DNA of 64,000 bases, taken from the NCBI RefSeq assembly GCF_000720425.1, contig NZ_JOAJ01000003.1:62001-126000 (forward strand), given 5' to 3'. Shown one piece after another: positions 27,816 to 36,435 of this stretch. How positions within the stretch are numbered: position 1 is the first letter of the stretch; each line of letters opens with the position of its first letter. Source of the DNA: Nocardia rhamnosiphila NBRC 108938 (GTDB taxonomy: Bacteria > Actinomycetota > Actinomycetes > Mycobacteriales > Mycobacteriaceae). A program made the position numbers and the translations under genes. The notes beneath the pieces were generated by a model, which saw only the letters and a list, made by a program, of their open reading frames with translations, did no database searches and was not told the DNA's origin.

Positions 27816-29048
27816 GTGACTGCTGCTGAAGATCGTCCGCTGTGGGCCATCCGGATGCGCTCGGAACGCGATGCGCGTGGGTGGTCACAGGCGGACGCCG
27901 TCCGCGCCCTGCGCGCCAAGTCGTCCCACAATCTCCCGACCGACAGCACCCTCCTACGCAATTGGCGGCGTTGGGAATCCGGCGAATCACGACCCGACGA
28001 TTTCTACGCGCCCCTCATCGCGGCCGCCTTCGACTCGGTGGCCGCGGCATTCTTCCCGAAGGCCCGGCCGAGCCGCGACGACGAATTGCTCACCGCCACC
28101 GGGATGGACACGCTCGAATTCATGGGACGCCTTCGGATGTCGGATATTTCGACGGCCACCCTGGACGCGGTGCGGATCACCGCGCAGCGGCTGTGCTGCG
28201 ACTACGCCTCCACCGATCCACACGAACTCCATCTCGAGGCCGCGGGCTGGTTGCGCCGGATCGCCGCACTGCTCGACAGCCGGCTCACCCTGGCCCAGCA
28301 CAAAGAGGTCCTGGAGCTGGCCGGCTGGGTGGCACTGCTGCTCGGCTGTCTCGAATACGATCTCGGCCGGCGCAGCAGCGCCGAGGCCACCCGGCGGGCG
28401 GCCCGGTCGCTGGGCCAGGAGGCCGGGCATGCCGAGATCATCGGCTGGAGTTCGGAACTGGCGGCCTGGTTCGCGCTGACCCAGGGCAATCATCGCGGGG
28501 TGATCCAGGCGGCCGAGGCGGTTCCGGCGGAATGCGCAGGCAGCGGAGTCGGTGTGCAGCTGGCGGCCCAGCGGGCGAAGGCGTGGGCGCGGCTGGGCGA
28601 TCGCACGGCCGTGGACGCGGCGCTGGCCGAGGGCCGCACCCTGCTGAACCGGCTCGGCCACCCCGACGACCTCGACAATCATTTCGTCGTGGATCCGCAG
28701 AAGTTCGACTTCTACGCCATGGACTGCTCCCGGGTCGTCGGCGACGATGCGCGCGCCGAGATGTACGCGCAGGCGGTACTGGCCGACTCGGTCGCCCTGG
28801 ACGGTTCGGTGCGCAATCCGATGCGGGTCGCCGAAGCCCACCTCACCCTGGCCGTGGTCGCCGCGCGCAGCCGCGATCTGGAACTGGCGGTGGCCCAGGG
28901 ACGGCGGGCGTTCGAGGCGAAACGGCGGTCCCTGCCCTCGCTGCTGTGCATCGGCAGCGAGGTGGCGCAGGAACTGGTGGACAACTTTCCGGGCGATCCG
29001 CGGACCCGCGCCTTCCTGGACGAGCTCCGGTCACTGTCGGGCGTCTGA
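27816..29048 (+). CDS. XRE-family regulator with TPR-like C-terminal domain
   Basis: The 410-residue protein has an N-terminal helix-turn-helix (LWAIRMRSERDARGWSQADAV, then LRNWRRWESGESRPDDFY, residues 9-65) and a long all-helical region (about 100-400) of repeated Ala/Leu-rich helical pairs, as in the large family of actinobacterial XRE/TPR regulators that often control a neighbouring small gene. The start is GTG with no ribosome site; AATACT six bases upstream could be the -10 element of a leaderless transcript. A TTGC-N4-GCAA inverted repeat overlaps this promoter (27793-27804). It is divergent from the mini resolvase-like gene. Confidence 0.82.
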   Translation: MTAAEDRPLWAIRMRSERDARGWSQADAVRALRAKSSHNLPTDSTLLRNWRRWESGESRPDDFYAPLIAAAFDSVAAAFFPKARPSRDDELLTATGMDTLEFMGRLRMSDISTATLDAVRITAQRLCCDYASTDPHELHLEAAGWLRRIAALLDSRLTLAQHKEVLELAGWVALLLGCLEYDLGRRSSAEATRRAARSLGQEAGHAEIIGWSSELAAWFALTQGNHRGVIQAAEAVPAECAGSGVGVQLAAQRAKAWARLGDRTAVDAALAEGRTLLNRLGHPDDLDNHFVVDPQKFDFYAMDCSRVVGDDARAEMYAQAVLADSVALDGSVRNPMRVAEAHLTLAVVAARSRDLELAVAQGRRAFEAKRRSLPSLLCIGSEVAQELVDNFPGDPRTRAFLDELRSLSGV

Positions 29049-29137
29049 CTCCACGTCGGCTGCGCGCTACCCGACTCGGCAATCCACCGCTGGTGGTCGA
29101 GGGATCAGCACAGGTCACCTTTCGGCGCGGCCCCGCG

Positions 29138-29686
29138 TCACCGGTGCGCGGCATCGGGGACCCGGGCCGGGCATGCGGCACCCGGGAGGGTGGCGAGTTC
29201 GAAATGCCACCATTCGTTGTCGAAGGTCCGGCACAGCCCCCAGCGGTTGCCGTTGGTCTCCAGCCAGGCGGCGCCCTCCCGGGGGGCGATATCGACGGCC
29301 CGGCCGGTGACATGGGTGGATTCCTCCGGGGGCAGCACCCAGCGCCGGGTCTCCTCCGGGCTCCCGTAGGTGCGCAGACCCTCTTCCCACATCGCCCGCT
29401 GCTCCTCGGATGTGCGATAGCCCGAATTGATCGACATCGGCACCCCCTGGGCGTGCGCCTCCTGTTCGGCCATGGTGTAGGCCAGTGCCAGCAACGGGTC
29501 CAAGCCCTCGGTGCCCGCCGCGGCCACCTCGGTGAGCGGCGGGACCGGGAACGCCGGCGCGTGGGCGGGCGGGGCGGGCGCGGCGGTGGCGGGCGCGGTG
29601 CCCAGTACCGGTCCGGCGGCCGTGGCCGCCAGGATCGCGGCCGTCACAGCAATGCGGCGGGGCAGGAGGCGCGCGGGGTCGATCAT
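29138..29686 (-). CDS. Secreted D,D-carboxypeptidase, VanY/M15 family
   Basis: The 182-residue protein has an N-terminal secretion signal (Arg-Arg followed by an Ala-rich core and a likely APATAA-AP cleavage site near residue 36). The mature part is a compact M15 zinc peptidase: SGYRTSEEQRAMW near 90, the zinc motif STHVTGRAVDI near 125 (His and Asp ligands) and EWWHFE near 158 (catalytic Glu/His). It should cut peptidoglycan stem peptides outside the membrane. No van genes are present, so it is a cell-wall housekeeping or remodelling enzyme. ATG 29686 follows AGGA; the open frame upstream lacks signal features. Confidence 0.88.
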   Translation of the reverse strand: MIDPARLLPRRIAVTAAILAATAAGPVLGTAPATAAPAPPAHAPAFPVPPLTEVAAAGTEGLDPLLALAYTMAEQEAHAQGVPMSINSGYRTSEEQRAMWEEGLRTYGSPEETRRWVLPPEESTHVTGRAVDIAPREGAAWLETNGNRWGLCRTFDNEWWHFELATLPGAACPARVPDAAHR

Positions 29687-29848
29687 GCCGGGAATCCTAT
29701 CGGCGCCCACCCGCCACTTCCATATAAATCCACTCTGAGCTGCACAAACGTAATCCGGAAGCCATTGTCCTGTCATCAGTCGATCGATCGGAGCGATACG
29801 CGGCGAACTCCTGGCCTCGAGGTACCGCGCGACCGGCTCCGGACCCGA

Positions 29849-30595
29849 TCAGCGCACCGACCGCAACTTCGCGAACGTCTCCATCAGCACGTGCGTGAGG
29901 TTGATGACCACCAGGTCCGCACCCGAATCGAACGCCGCGGCGGCCCGCTGGTCGCTCGAGACGATGTCGAGCCGGATCCGCTGATGATCGGCCACGGCCG
30001 CGTGAACCTTCTCGATCTCGGCCTGTACGGCCGGGTCGGCCGGACCGTGCGCGCCCATGGACACCGCGAGATCGGCCGGGCCGACCATCACCCCATCGAC
30101 CCCGGGGGTCGCCACGATCTCGGGCGCGTGGCGACAGCCCGCCGTGGATTCGACCATGGCGATGACGAGCGTTTCCCGCGCATCGGCGGCGAGGTGGTCG
30201 GCCGCGGTCCGCGTCCCGTACCGGCCCGCCCGGCCGTAGGTCGCGAAACCGCGGTCGCCCACCGGTGGGTACCGCGCCGCGTGGACGGCTGCCGCGGCCT
30301 GCCCGGCATCGTCGATATGGGGTACCACCACCCCGGCGGCGCCGTGGTCGAGAACCCGTTGGATCAGCGCCGGCTCCTGCTGACCCACCCGCACGAGCAC
30401 ATCCATTCCGTGCACTCGGGCGGCGGCGATGTGCTGTCGCAGCGGGATCAGGTCGGCGGGCCCGTGCTCGCAGTCGATCAGGATGTAGTCGAATCCGACG
30501 ACCCCCACCATCTCGACGAGTTCCTCCGCCGGCATCCGGACCAGCGCGCCGAGCAGCCGGTCGCCGTCGCGCAGACGCTGTTTCATGGCCGTCAT
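29849..30595 (-). CDS. HpcH/HpaI-type class II aldolase
   Basis: The 248-residue protein matches the HpcH/HpaI family of metal-dependent aldolases that cleave 2-keto-3-deoxy or 2-keto-4-hydroxy acids to pyruvate and an aldehyde. Conserved stretches are YILIDCEHGP near residue 37, VVVPHIDDAGQA near 88, the metal-binding Glu in VIAMVESTAGC near 142 and the Asp in VGPADLAVSMG near 170. Its ATG overlaps the stop codon of the SDR gene (ATGA), and it is the last gene of the five-gene operon 34676-29849. It is the natural end step of a catabolic route; the exact keto acid is unknown. Confidence 0.92.
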   Translation of the reverse strand: MTAMKQRLRDGDRLLGALVRMPAEELVEMVGVVGFDYILIDCEHGPADLIPLRQHIAAARVHGMDVLVRVGQQEPALIQRVLDHGAAGVVVPHIDDAGQAAAAVHAARYPPVGDRGFATYGRAGRYGTRTAADHLAADARETLVIAMVESTAGCRHAPEIVATPGVDGVMVGPADLAVSMGAHGPADPAVQAEIEKVHAAVADHQRIRLDIVSSDQRAAAAFDSGADLVVINLTHVLMETFAKLRSVR

Positions 30596-31491
30596 CAGCG
30601 GGCCACCATCCCTGCCGACAGATCGATATCGGCCGCGCAGAGACCGGGCATCGCCAGCATCGCCAGGACCGCGCGGGCCACCTCGTCCTCGGTGACCATG
30701 CGTCCGAGCGCGGCCCGCGACACGAACGCCCGCTCGGCTTCCTCGTAGCCGGTCCCGGTCCGTTCGGCCTCGAGCCGGAAGTTGCGGTGCATCCGGGCGC
30801 TGTCCACCGGACCGGGCGACAGCGAGTTCACGTTCACCCCCAGCGGCCCGACCTCGGCGGCCAGCGTGGTGGTGAGCCCGATCACCGCCATCTTCGACGC
30901 GCAGTAGGGCGTACGCCGGGCCAGCGGCCGCTTACCGGAGACCGAGGCCAGGTTGACGACATCACCACGACCCGCCGCGACCATCGCCGGAACGAAGGCG
31001 CGGCACAGCAGGTACACGCCGCGCACATTGACCGCGAAGACGTCGTCCCACTCGTCGGGGTCGATCTCGGTGAGCGGCGCGACCGGACCCGGTACACCCG
31101 CGTTGTTGATCAGGATCGATACATTTTCGTCGGCGAGTTCACCGGCCAGCGCCGTCACCGATGCCGGAGAGGCGACATCGCAGACCGCGGCCCGCATCGA
31201 CTCCGGATGCCGCGCCACGACCCGGTCGAGTTTGCCCCGGTCCCGCCCCACCGCGATCACCCGGGCCCCGGCGCCCGCCAATGCCAGGCCGATGGCCGCG
31301 CCGAGCCCGCTGCCACCACCGGTGACCAGCGCGGTGCGGCCGGCGATCGGATCGATCGAAGACCGGTTCGCCGCGACGGGCTCCCGCTCTCCGGCACACG
31401 GGCCGGAGAGTGCGCGCTCGGCGGCGGCATCCTCCCCGACACCGGGCCCCGCACCGGGTGTCACGGCGCGGCCGGGAGCGTGGTCGCTCAC
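30595..31491 (-). CDS. Short-chain dehydrogenase/reductase
   Basis: The 298-residue protein is a classical SDR. After about 47 Ala/Gly-rich residues comes the cofactor motif TALVTGGGSGLGAAIGLALA, then NNAGVPGP, the serine of NLASVSGKR, and YCASK with catalytic Tyr and Lys. Asp at CDVASPAS is typical. The GTG start overlaps the stop codon of the upstream dehydrogenase gene (GTGA), which argues for this start despite the unusual N-terminal extension; a start nearer the Rossmann fold is possible. It oxidises or reduces an alcohol/ketone in the pathway of the operon. Confidence 0.88.
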   Translation of the reverse strand: MSDHAPGRAVTPGAGPGVGEDAAAERALSGPCAGEREPVAANRSSIDPIAGRTALVTGGGSGLGAAIGLALAGAGARVIAVGRDRGKLDRVVARHPESMRAAVCDVASPASVTALAGELADENVSILINNAGVPGPVAPLTEIDPDEWDDVFAVNVRGVYLLCRAFVPAMVAAGRGDVVNLASVSGKRPLARRTPYCASKMAVIGLTTTLAAEVGPLGVNVNSLSPGPVDSARMHRNFRLEAERTGTGYEEAERAFVSRAALGRMVTEDEVARAVLAMLAMPGLCAADIDLSAGMVAR

Positions 31492-32810
31492 GAGTTCGCT
31501 CCGGCATAGAGGTTTCCGGCCCACGGCAGCTCGGCGCCCGCATATTTGGCGGCCCGCACATCGCCCGAGCGCGCATGCCCCTCGAACAGTTCGACGCGTG
31601 CTGCCCGGCCGCACACCTCACCGAGCCGCGCACTCGACGCCTGATCGACGACCTCGGAGTAGGTCACCGTCTTCAGGTATTTACCGACCCACAGACCGCC
31701 GGTGTAGCGGGCCGAGCCGCGGGTCGGGAGCACATGGTTGGTCCCGATCACTTTGTCGCCGTAGGAGACGCAGGTGCCCTCCCCGAGGAACAGGCCGCCG
31801 TAGCTGGTCATCTTCTCCAGTGCCTCGCGCGGTGCGCGGGTCAGCACCTCGACGTGCTCGCTGGCATAGCTGTCGGCGAGCTCATAGGCCTCGTCCAGCG
31901 AATCGACCACAATGATCTCGCCGTGGTCGCGCCAGGCCGGCGCGGCGAAATCGGCGGTCGGCATACCCGGCAGCAGCGTCTCGATATGGTCGAGGACCCG
32001 GCGGCCCAGCGTCTCGGAGGTGGTGATCAATACCGCGGGCGAGTCCGGGCCGTGTTCGGCCTGGGAGAGCAGATCGACCGCGACGACGAACGGGTCGGCG
32101 GCGTCGTCGGCGATGACCAGGATCTCGGTCGGCCCGGCGAACAGATCGATCCCGACCTCGCCGAAGAGCTGCCGTTTGGCCTCGGCGACATAGGCGTTAC
32201 CCGGGCCGGCGAGCAGATCGACCCGGTCGATGGTCTCGGTGCCGCGCGCGAGCGCGCCGACGGCCTGGACACCGCCCAGCAGGTAGATCTCGTCGGCCCC
32301 GGCCAGATGCATGGCGGCGACGGTCGCCGCCGGGATCTCGCCCCGGATGGGCGGGGTGCAGGCGGCCACGCTCGGCACCCCGGCGACCTTCGCGGTCACG
32401 ATGGTCATATGGGCGGAGGCGGTGAGCGGGTAGCGGCCGCCCGGCACATACGCGCCGACCCGGTCGATCGGAATATGTTTCTGCCCGAGGTGGACCCCCG
32501 GCAGCGTCTCGACCTCGAAATCGGTGAGCGAATCGCGCTGGTGCTGCGCGAAGGTACGCACCTGCCGCTGGACGAATTCGATGTCCTCGACGACCTGCGC
32601 GGGCAGCGAGGCGATGATCTCCTCGATCCGGTCCGGGGAGAGCCGGAACGATTCGGGACTCCACTTGTCGAACTGCTCGGAGTACCTGCGCACCGCGGCG
32701 TCGCCGCCGAGCCGGATGTCCTCGAGGATCGCGGCGACACGTTCACCCACCTCGGAGCGATCCTGGCGGACCACTTCGGCCGGGACCGGCTTCTTCAGAA
32801 CTACGGGCAT
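31488..32810 (-). CDS. Histidinol-dehydrogenase-like NAD-dependent dehydrogenase, copy 1
   Basis: The 440-residue protein is of the HisD superfamily but lies in a catabolic operon. It keeps the zinc Gln/His pair in LLSQAEHGPDS, the catalytic Glu-His in SYASEHVEVLT, the zinc Asp and NHVLPT in SYGDKVIGTNHVLPT, and a late His in EGHARSGD. The LLAGPGNAYVAEAKRQLFG segment is also typical. HisD relatives outside his operons oxidise other amino or hydroxy alcohols in two steps to acids, for example sulfopropanediol dehydrogenase HpsN. ATG 32810 follows AGGAG. The overlap with neighbours on both sides shows tight co-translation. A paralog lies at 53455. Confidence 0.88.
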   Translation of the reverse strand: MPVVLKKPVPAEVVRQDRSEVGERVAAILEDIRLGGDAAVRRYSEQFDKWSPESFRLSPDRIEEIIASLPAQVVEDIEFVQRQVRTFAQHQRDSLTDFEVETLPGVHLGQKHIPIDRVGAYVPGGRYPLTASAHMTIVTAKVAGVPSVAACTPPIRGEIPAATVAAMHLAGADEIYLLGGVQAVGALARGTETIDRVDLLAGPGNAYVAEAKRQLFGEVGIDLFAGPTEILVIADDAADPFVVAVDLLSQAEHGPDSPAVLITTSETLGRRVLDHIETLLPGMPTADFAAPAWRDHGEIIVVDSLDEAYELADSYASEHVEVLTRAPREALEKMTSYGGLFLGEGTCVSYGDKVIGTNHVLPTRGSARYTGGLWVGKYLKTVTYSEVVDQASSARLGEVCGRAARVELFEGHARSGDVRAAKYAGAELPWAGNLYAGANS

Positions 32811-33535
32811 GTCGACTCCTGTCGGATGGTTCGGTACCGAGCGACGGCCGGTAGCCAATCGCTCAGAAGTTCGGAAATTCGGTGTGGCGCTTCCCAGGTG
32901 CACAGGTGACCGGCTCCGGCGATCGTCTCGAAGCGTGATCCTGGGATCGCCGCGGCGATGGTGCGGTGGTACTCGCGGGGACACAGGGCGTCGTCGTCTG
33001 CGGAGACGACCAGGACCGGACAGTCCACGGCACCCAGGGCCGGGACCGAATCGACACGATCGGCCTGTGCCCGTAGCTGGCTCTGGAATCGGCTCGACCC
33101 CACGCGCAGTGCCATCGCGACGAAGCGGTCGACCAGTTCGGGTGTGCCGGACCGTTCGCCGAACATGGTGGGCGCGATGACCTCACGCACCACGGTCTCG
33201 AACTCCCCGCGCGTGGTCCGGAAGGCCATATCGTGCCAGGAGCGGTATTGGGTGGCGGTCGGGGCATGCGGATTCGTGGATACGGCGCAGAACCCCACAA
33301 CCCGGCCCGGCGCCCGGCGCAGCACCTCGAACCCGGCGATCGCGCCCAGGCTCAGGCCCGCCAGGACGAAGGGCCCGTCCACAGCGCTCAGCACCTGATC
33401 GGCCATACCGGAAATGGACGGCGCGTCGAGGCCACCGTGCACGGCCCGGAAACCGGGGCCCGGCTCCACCTGCGCCCACAACTGCGCGTCGCACAGCATG
33501 CCCGGGACGAATACGACGGGGATATCGGCGGTCAT
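32801..33535 (-). CDS. Alpha/beta-fold hydrolase
   Basis: The 244-residue protein has the alpha/beta-hydrolase order: VVFVPGMLCDAQLW with the oxyanion region near residue 8, the nucleophile elbow GLSLGAIAG near residue 83, Asp in VVSADDDALCP near 186 and His in AGAGHLCTWEAP near 217. It is similar in build to 3-oxoadipate enol-lactonase/esterase types. It begins one base after the stop codon of the bicupin gene (TGAGATG) and overlaps the start of the HisD-like gene by ten bases, so it is a coupled part of the operon. It may open a lactone or cleave an ester made by the bicupin enzyme. Confidence 0.87.
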   Translation of the reverse strand: MTADIPVVFVPGMLCDAQLWAQVEPGPGFRAVHGGLDAPSISGMADQVLSAVDGPFVLAGLSLGAIAGFEVLRRAPGRVVGFCAVSTNPHAPTATQYRSWHDMAFRTTRGEFETVVREVIAPTMFGERSGTPELVDRFVAMALRVGSSRFQSQLRAQADRVDSVPALGAVDCPVLVVSADDDALCPREYHRTIAAAIPGSRFETIAGAGHLCTWEAPHRISELLSDWLPAVARYRTIRQESTCP

Positions 33536-33536
33536 C

Positions 33537-34676
33537 TCAGCGCTTCCGGCGCGGTACCAGCGCGTACGGCGCGAGGTAGCCGTTGTGATCGAGAGCGTCG
33601 CCGGCATCGGCGGCCGCCTTGACGACCTCTTCGTCCCAGGTCAGCCGGACCCGGCCGTCACCGCTGTTGACCACGAGCAGGAGCGCGGTCTGTCCGCCCA
33701 CATTCCGGATCGACCGGTAGGCGCCGGCCGGAACCGACAGCATGTCCCACGCGCCCAGCCGGACCGTGCGGGCGTCGACTCCCCGGTTGAGGGTGACCTC
33801 CCATTCGCCGTCCTTGACCATCAGTACCTGGCGTTCGGCATGCCGGTGCGCGGAGAGGCCGGCGCCCGGCTCGGCGCGCAGCCACGCGATGTTGTGTCCG
33901 TGCGGATTGTGGATCCGCGGCACCTGGGTCGCGTCCTCGGTCATGCCGTAGCCGATCACCAGGCCGAGTTCGACCCCGCCGCCGGGCAGCGCGGAATCGA
34001 GCAGGGCGCGCCGGGACCATTCGATGTTCTCCGGCGTCGCGATCCGTTCCCGCATCTGTTCGACCGTGAACGGACGCAGCGCCGCGATCTGTTCATCGCT
34101 GATCGGTTCGACCAGTTCGACGCCCTCCGGGATCTCGTCCCCGGCGACGGTGTCGACGAGTTTGTTGTCCGCCGTGAGGTAGAGGCCGTGGCCTTTGGCG
34201 TCCTCGAGGACCGAGGGCCCCCAGATGATCCCGCCGGTGTCGTCCATGCCGAGCGCGGTGAACAGGAAACCGTCGTCCGGGCCGATATTGGTGAAACCGC
34301 GGAAGATCCAGGTCGGAATGGAGGCGATCTCACCTTCCCGGAGCACGAGTTCGCCCTGCTCCCCCTGCGCGCCCCAGCGGAGCAGGTACTCGCCCTTGAA
34401 GCACAGGAAGACCTCGGCGGTGAAGTGCAGGTGCAGGTTGTTGGTGACCCCGTTGGGCATCGCGGCCGCGCCGATCTGGAAGCCGTGCGGTTCGCGCAGG
34501 TTGACCACCTGACCGGCGCTCTGGCTCACGCCGCGCCCGATCATCGAGTAGTTCTCCTTGCGGTCCGAACCCGGTGTCCGGCAATCGATGAACGCCTGGT
34601 TGCAGGACACGAAGTCGGTGCGCCGGATGGTGTACCGGTCCAGATCCTCGGCGGTGACGGTGACTTCGGCAGACAT
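33537..34676 (-). CDS. Bicupin, homogentisate-1,2-dioxygenase-like
   Basis: The 379-residue protein has two cupin domains in the arrangement of bacterial homogentisate dioxygenase relatives. The N-terminal cupin shows a full metal motif, HLHFTAEVFLCFKGE (His-x-His-x3-Glu, about residues 86-100). The C-terminal cupin reads AHRHAERQVLMVKDGEW, where Gln stands at the usual Glu position. It is the first gene of the operon and the gene nearest the LacI gene. A ring-opening dioxygenase or an isomerase-type cupin are both possible; the second motif differs enough from true homogentisate dioxygenase that I do not assign that reaction. ATG 34676 follows AGAGG. Confidence 0.8.
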   Translation of the reverse strand: MSAEVTVTAEDLDRYTIRRTDFVSCNQAFIDCRTPGSDRKENYSMIGRGVSQSAGQVVNLREPHGFQIGAAAMPNGVTNNLHLHFTAEVFLCFKGEYLLRWGAQGEQGELVLREGEIASIPTWIFRGFTNIGPDDGFLFTALGMDDTGGIIWGPSVLEDAKGHGLYLTADNKLVDTVAGDEIPEGVELVEPISDEQIAALRPFTVEQMRERIATPENIEWSRRALLDSALPGGGVELGLVIGYGMTEDATQVPRIHNPHGHNIAWLRAEPGAGLSAHRHAERQVLMVKDGEWEVTLNRGVDARTVRLGAWDMLSVPAGAYRSIRNVGGQTALLLVVNSGDGRVRLTWDEEVVKAAADAGDALDHNGYLAPYALVPRRKR

Positions 34677-34758
34677 CTGACCTCTTCTTCTCACGGTGGG
34701 CGCTCGGCACGAACGGGCGGCGCAACCACACGGACGGAAATCGCGAATACGACGATGA

Positions 34759-34774
34759 TTTATACGTATGCATC
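34759..34774. promoter_or_regulatory. LacI-type operator, bicupin operon
   Basis: On the minus strand this reads GATGCATACGTATAAA, with the palindromic core ATACGTAT and the central CG step usual for LacI-family sites. It overlaps a TATAAA -10-like element 83 bases upstream of the bicupin start. The same core occurs at four other places in this locus. Confidence 0.65.
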
Positions 34775-34925
34775 GTGCCGGAACAGGTGCTCGGTGTCAA
34801 CGCCCGCCGGTGAATCGGCGGCGCCATCCGTTCCGTTTCCCCCGATCATCAGGGCTATTCGCCGCCCCGAGACGATCGGCGCCCCCGCCGGTACGCGGAC
34901 AACAGCAGGCCCGACCACATCGACT

Positions 34926-34940
34926 AAGATTCGTATTCAC
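34926..34940. promoter_or_regulatory. Probable operator in front of the lacI-type gene
   Basis: On the minus strand TGAATACGAATCTT matches the operator TGAATACGTAT at ten of eleven positions. It lies 53 bases upstream of the regulator start and suggests autoregulation. Confidence 0.45.
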
Positions 34941-34992
34941 ACAACCGCACCGGCCGCTTCCGCGGCGGCCGCGCACCCGATCAGGGAGATCC

Positions 34993-35997
34993 ATGCCGAT
35001 CACGAGCCGCGATGTCGCACGACTGGCAGGCGTATCGCAGCCGACCGTCTCGCGCGCGCTGCGCGGCGATCCGCGGGTCGCCGCGGAGACCCGGGCCCGG
35101 GTACAGGAGGCGGTGACCGCCCTCGGTTATGTGCCCAGCGAGGCCGGACGCAGCCTGGTGACCCGCCGGACCAGACGGATCGGCATCGTGGTCAGCGATC
35201 TGACCAACCCCTTCTACCCGCATCTGCTCGGCCCGCTGCACGACGAGCTGGAACAGCACGCCTACCGGATGATGGTGTTCACCGAGCGGTCGGACAACCA
35301 GGTCCCGCTCGAACAGCTGGTGGACGGATCCATCGACGGAGCGGTCCTGCTGACCAGCAATATCGACTCCCTGCTCCCCGGTGAGTTGCAGCGCCGGCGG
35401 CTGCCGTTCGTCTTCCTGAACCGCGAGAGCACCCCGCACACCGCCGATGCCGCGGTGGTGGACAACGAGCTCGGCGGGCGCCTGGCGGCACACCATCTCA
35501 CCGACCACGGTCACCGCCGGATCGCCGGAATCTTCGGCCCCGCCACCACCAGCACCGGACGTGACCGGGAGACCGGGTTCCGCGCCGCGCTCGCCGAGGC
35601 GGGCATCGCGTTGCCGAGCGTATTCACCCGCCGGGGCCCGTTCGAATTCGAGACCGGCTACCGGGCGATGCAGGAACTCCTCGACGCCGACCCGCGCCCG
35701 ACAGCGGTGTTCTGCGGTAACGACGTCGTCGCGATCGGGGCGCTCAACGCGGCCCTGGCCAGGGGCGTTAGCATTCCCGAGGACATCGGCATCATCGGCT
35801 TCGACAATATTCCGATGGCCGAGTGGGAGGCGTTCCGCCTCACCACCGTGGGTCACGACCTCGACGCGATGGCCGCGGCGGCCGCGCGCCTGCTCGTCGA
35901 GCGTCTCGAAAAAAAGAACAGCGACGACGGCCCGCGCCGCATCGTCATGACGCCGCAGCTGATCGAACGCGCCACCGTTTCCGACCCGCGCCCGTAA
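34993..35997 (+). CDS. LacI-family transcriptional regulator
   Basis: The 334-residue protein has the LacI headpiece ITSRDVARLAGVSQPTVSRAL (residues 3-23) with the hinge region VPSEAGRSLVTRRT, then a periplasmic-binding-protein-like effector domain (IGIVVSDLTNPFYPHLLGPL; TAVFCGNDVVAIGALNAA; IGIIGFDNIPMAEW). LacI proteins usually repress sugar or organic-acid catabolic genes until the substrate binds. It sits between the bicupin operon and the ABC importer operon, and palindromes with the core ATACGTAT flank all of them. ATG 34993 follows AGGGAGA. A perfect palindrome GCCGACCGGTCGGC (36000-36013) lies just after its stop. Confidence 0.93.
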   Translation: MPITSRDVARLAGVSQPTVSRALRGDPRVAAETRARVQEAVTALGYVPSEAGRSLVTRRTRRIGIVVSDLTNPFYPHLLGPLHDELEQHAYRMMVFTERSDNQVPLEQLVDGSIDGAVLLTSNIDSLLPGELQRRRLPFVFLNRESTPHTADAAVVDNELGGRLAAHHLTDHGHRRIAGIFGPATTSTGRDRETGFRAALAEAGIALPSVFTRRGPFEFETGYRAMQELLDADPRPTAVFCGNDVVAIGALNAALARGVSIPEDIGIIGFDNIPMAEWEAFRLTTVGHDLDAMAAAAARLLVERLEKKNSDDGPRRIVMTPQLIERATVSDPRP

Positions 35998-36074
35998 CAG
36001 CCGACCGGTCGGCGCCATTTCCCGGTGCCCGACGCCGGTCGCCCCGGCATGGGTCCGGCATGCCTCCGACCGGT

Positions 36075-36090
36075 TTGTGCATACGTATCA
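36075..36090. promoter_or_regulatory. LacI-type operator, distal site of importer operon
   Basis: TTGTGCATACGTATCA carries the same TGCATACGTAT run as the bicupin operator in the opposite orientation. It is 168 bases upstream of the second importer site, a distance that would allow DNA looping. Confidence 0.6.
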
Positions 36091-36231
36091 TAACCTCGCC
36101 GGATCAGGCACGCGCGACCGCGATCCGGAGAGCCGGCACAACGTCCGATCGGGCCGTTCCGCTCCTAGTGGACGCGCCAAGTAAGAGGCGACGGGTACGT
36201 AAACCTTACCCGGCCGCCGGGATACGACCCC

Positions 36232-36261
36232 TTGTCTTTCTCGAATACATACGCATACACT
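36232..36261 (+). promoter_or_regulatory. Promoter with operator in the spacer, ABC importer operon
   Basis: A -35 element TTGTCT (36232-36237) and a -10 element TACACT (36256-36261) are 18 bases apart. The operator variant GAATACATACGCATAC (36243-36258) fills the spacer, so a bound LacI protein would exclude RNA polymerase. The transcript would start about 78 bases before the leader peptide. Confidence 0.55.
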
Positions 36262-36345
36262 CACCGGACACTGAGAGCCGCGTTACACCCCGCCGCCTCC
36301 CCTCCCTCCCCCGTCCTGTGGGATCACAATCCGAAGGAGTTCAGA

Positions 36346-36435
36346 GTGAAGCCGAGCCGCCCCCACCGGGCCGAGCCACTCGCCGACCCCGGCGCCCCGA
36401 CCTCCTGTCCGCCGCGGTCGCGGGTCCGACGATGA
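36346..36435 (+). CDS. Short leader peptide translationally coupled to the permease gene
   Basis: A 29-codon frame begins at GTG with a strong ribosome site (GAAGGAG, eight bases upstream). It encodes a Pro/Arg-rich peptide (MKPSRPHRAEPLAD at the start) and its TGA overlaps the ATG of the first permease as ATGA. The permease itself has no ribosome site of its own, so this leader seems to be the entry point for its translation. No runs of one amino acid suggest classical attenuation. Confidence 0.5.
   Translation: MKPSRPHRAEPLADPGAPTSCPPRSRVRR

Larger units (their letters stand above)
34677..34992. other. Divergent control region between bicupin operon and lacI-type gene
   Basis: This 316-base region contains no gene. 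It holds two copies of the shared operator (at 34759-34774 and 34926-34940) and, on the minus strand, TTGACA at 34800-34795 and TATAAA overlapping the first operator; their 30-base spacing means they are not one promoter. Confidence 0.6.
35998..36345. other. Promoter region of the ABC importer operon
   Basis: The 348 bases between the LacI gene and the leader peptide contain two operator copies (36075-36090, 36243-36258) and one convincing promoter at 36232-36261. I see no gene here. Confidence 0.6.
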
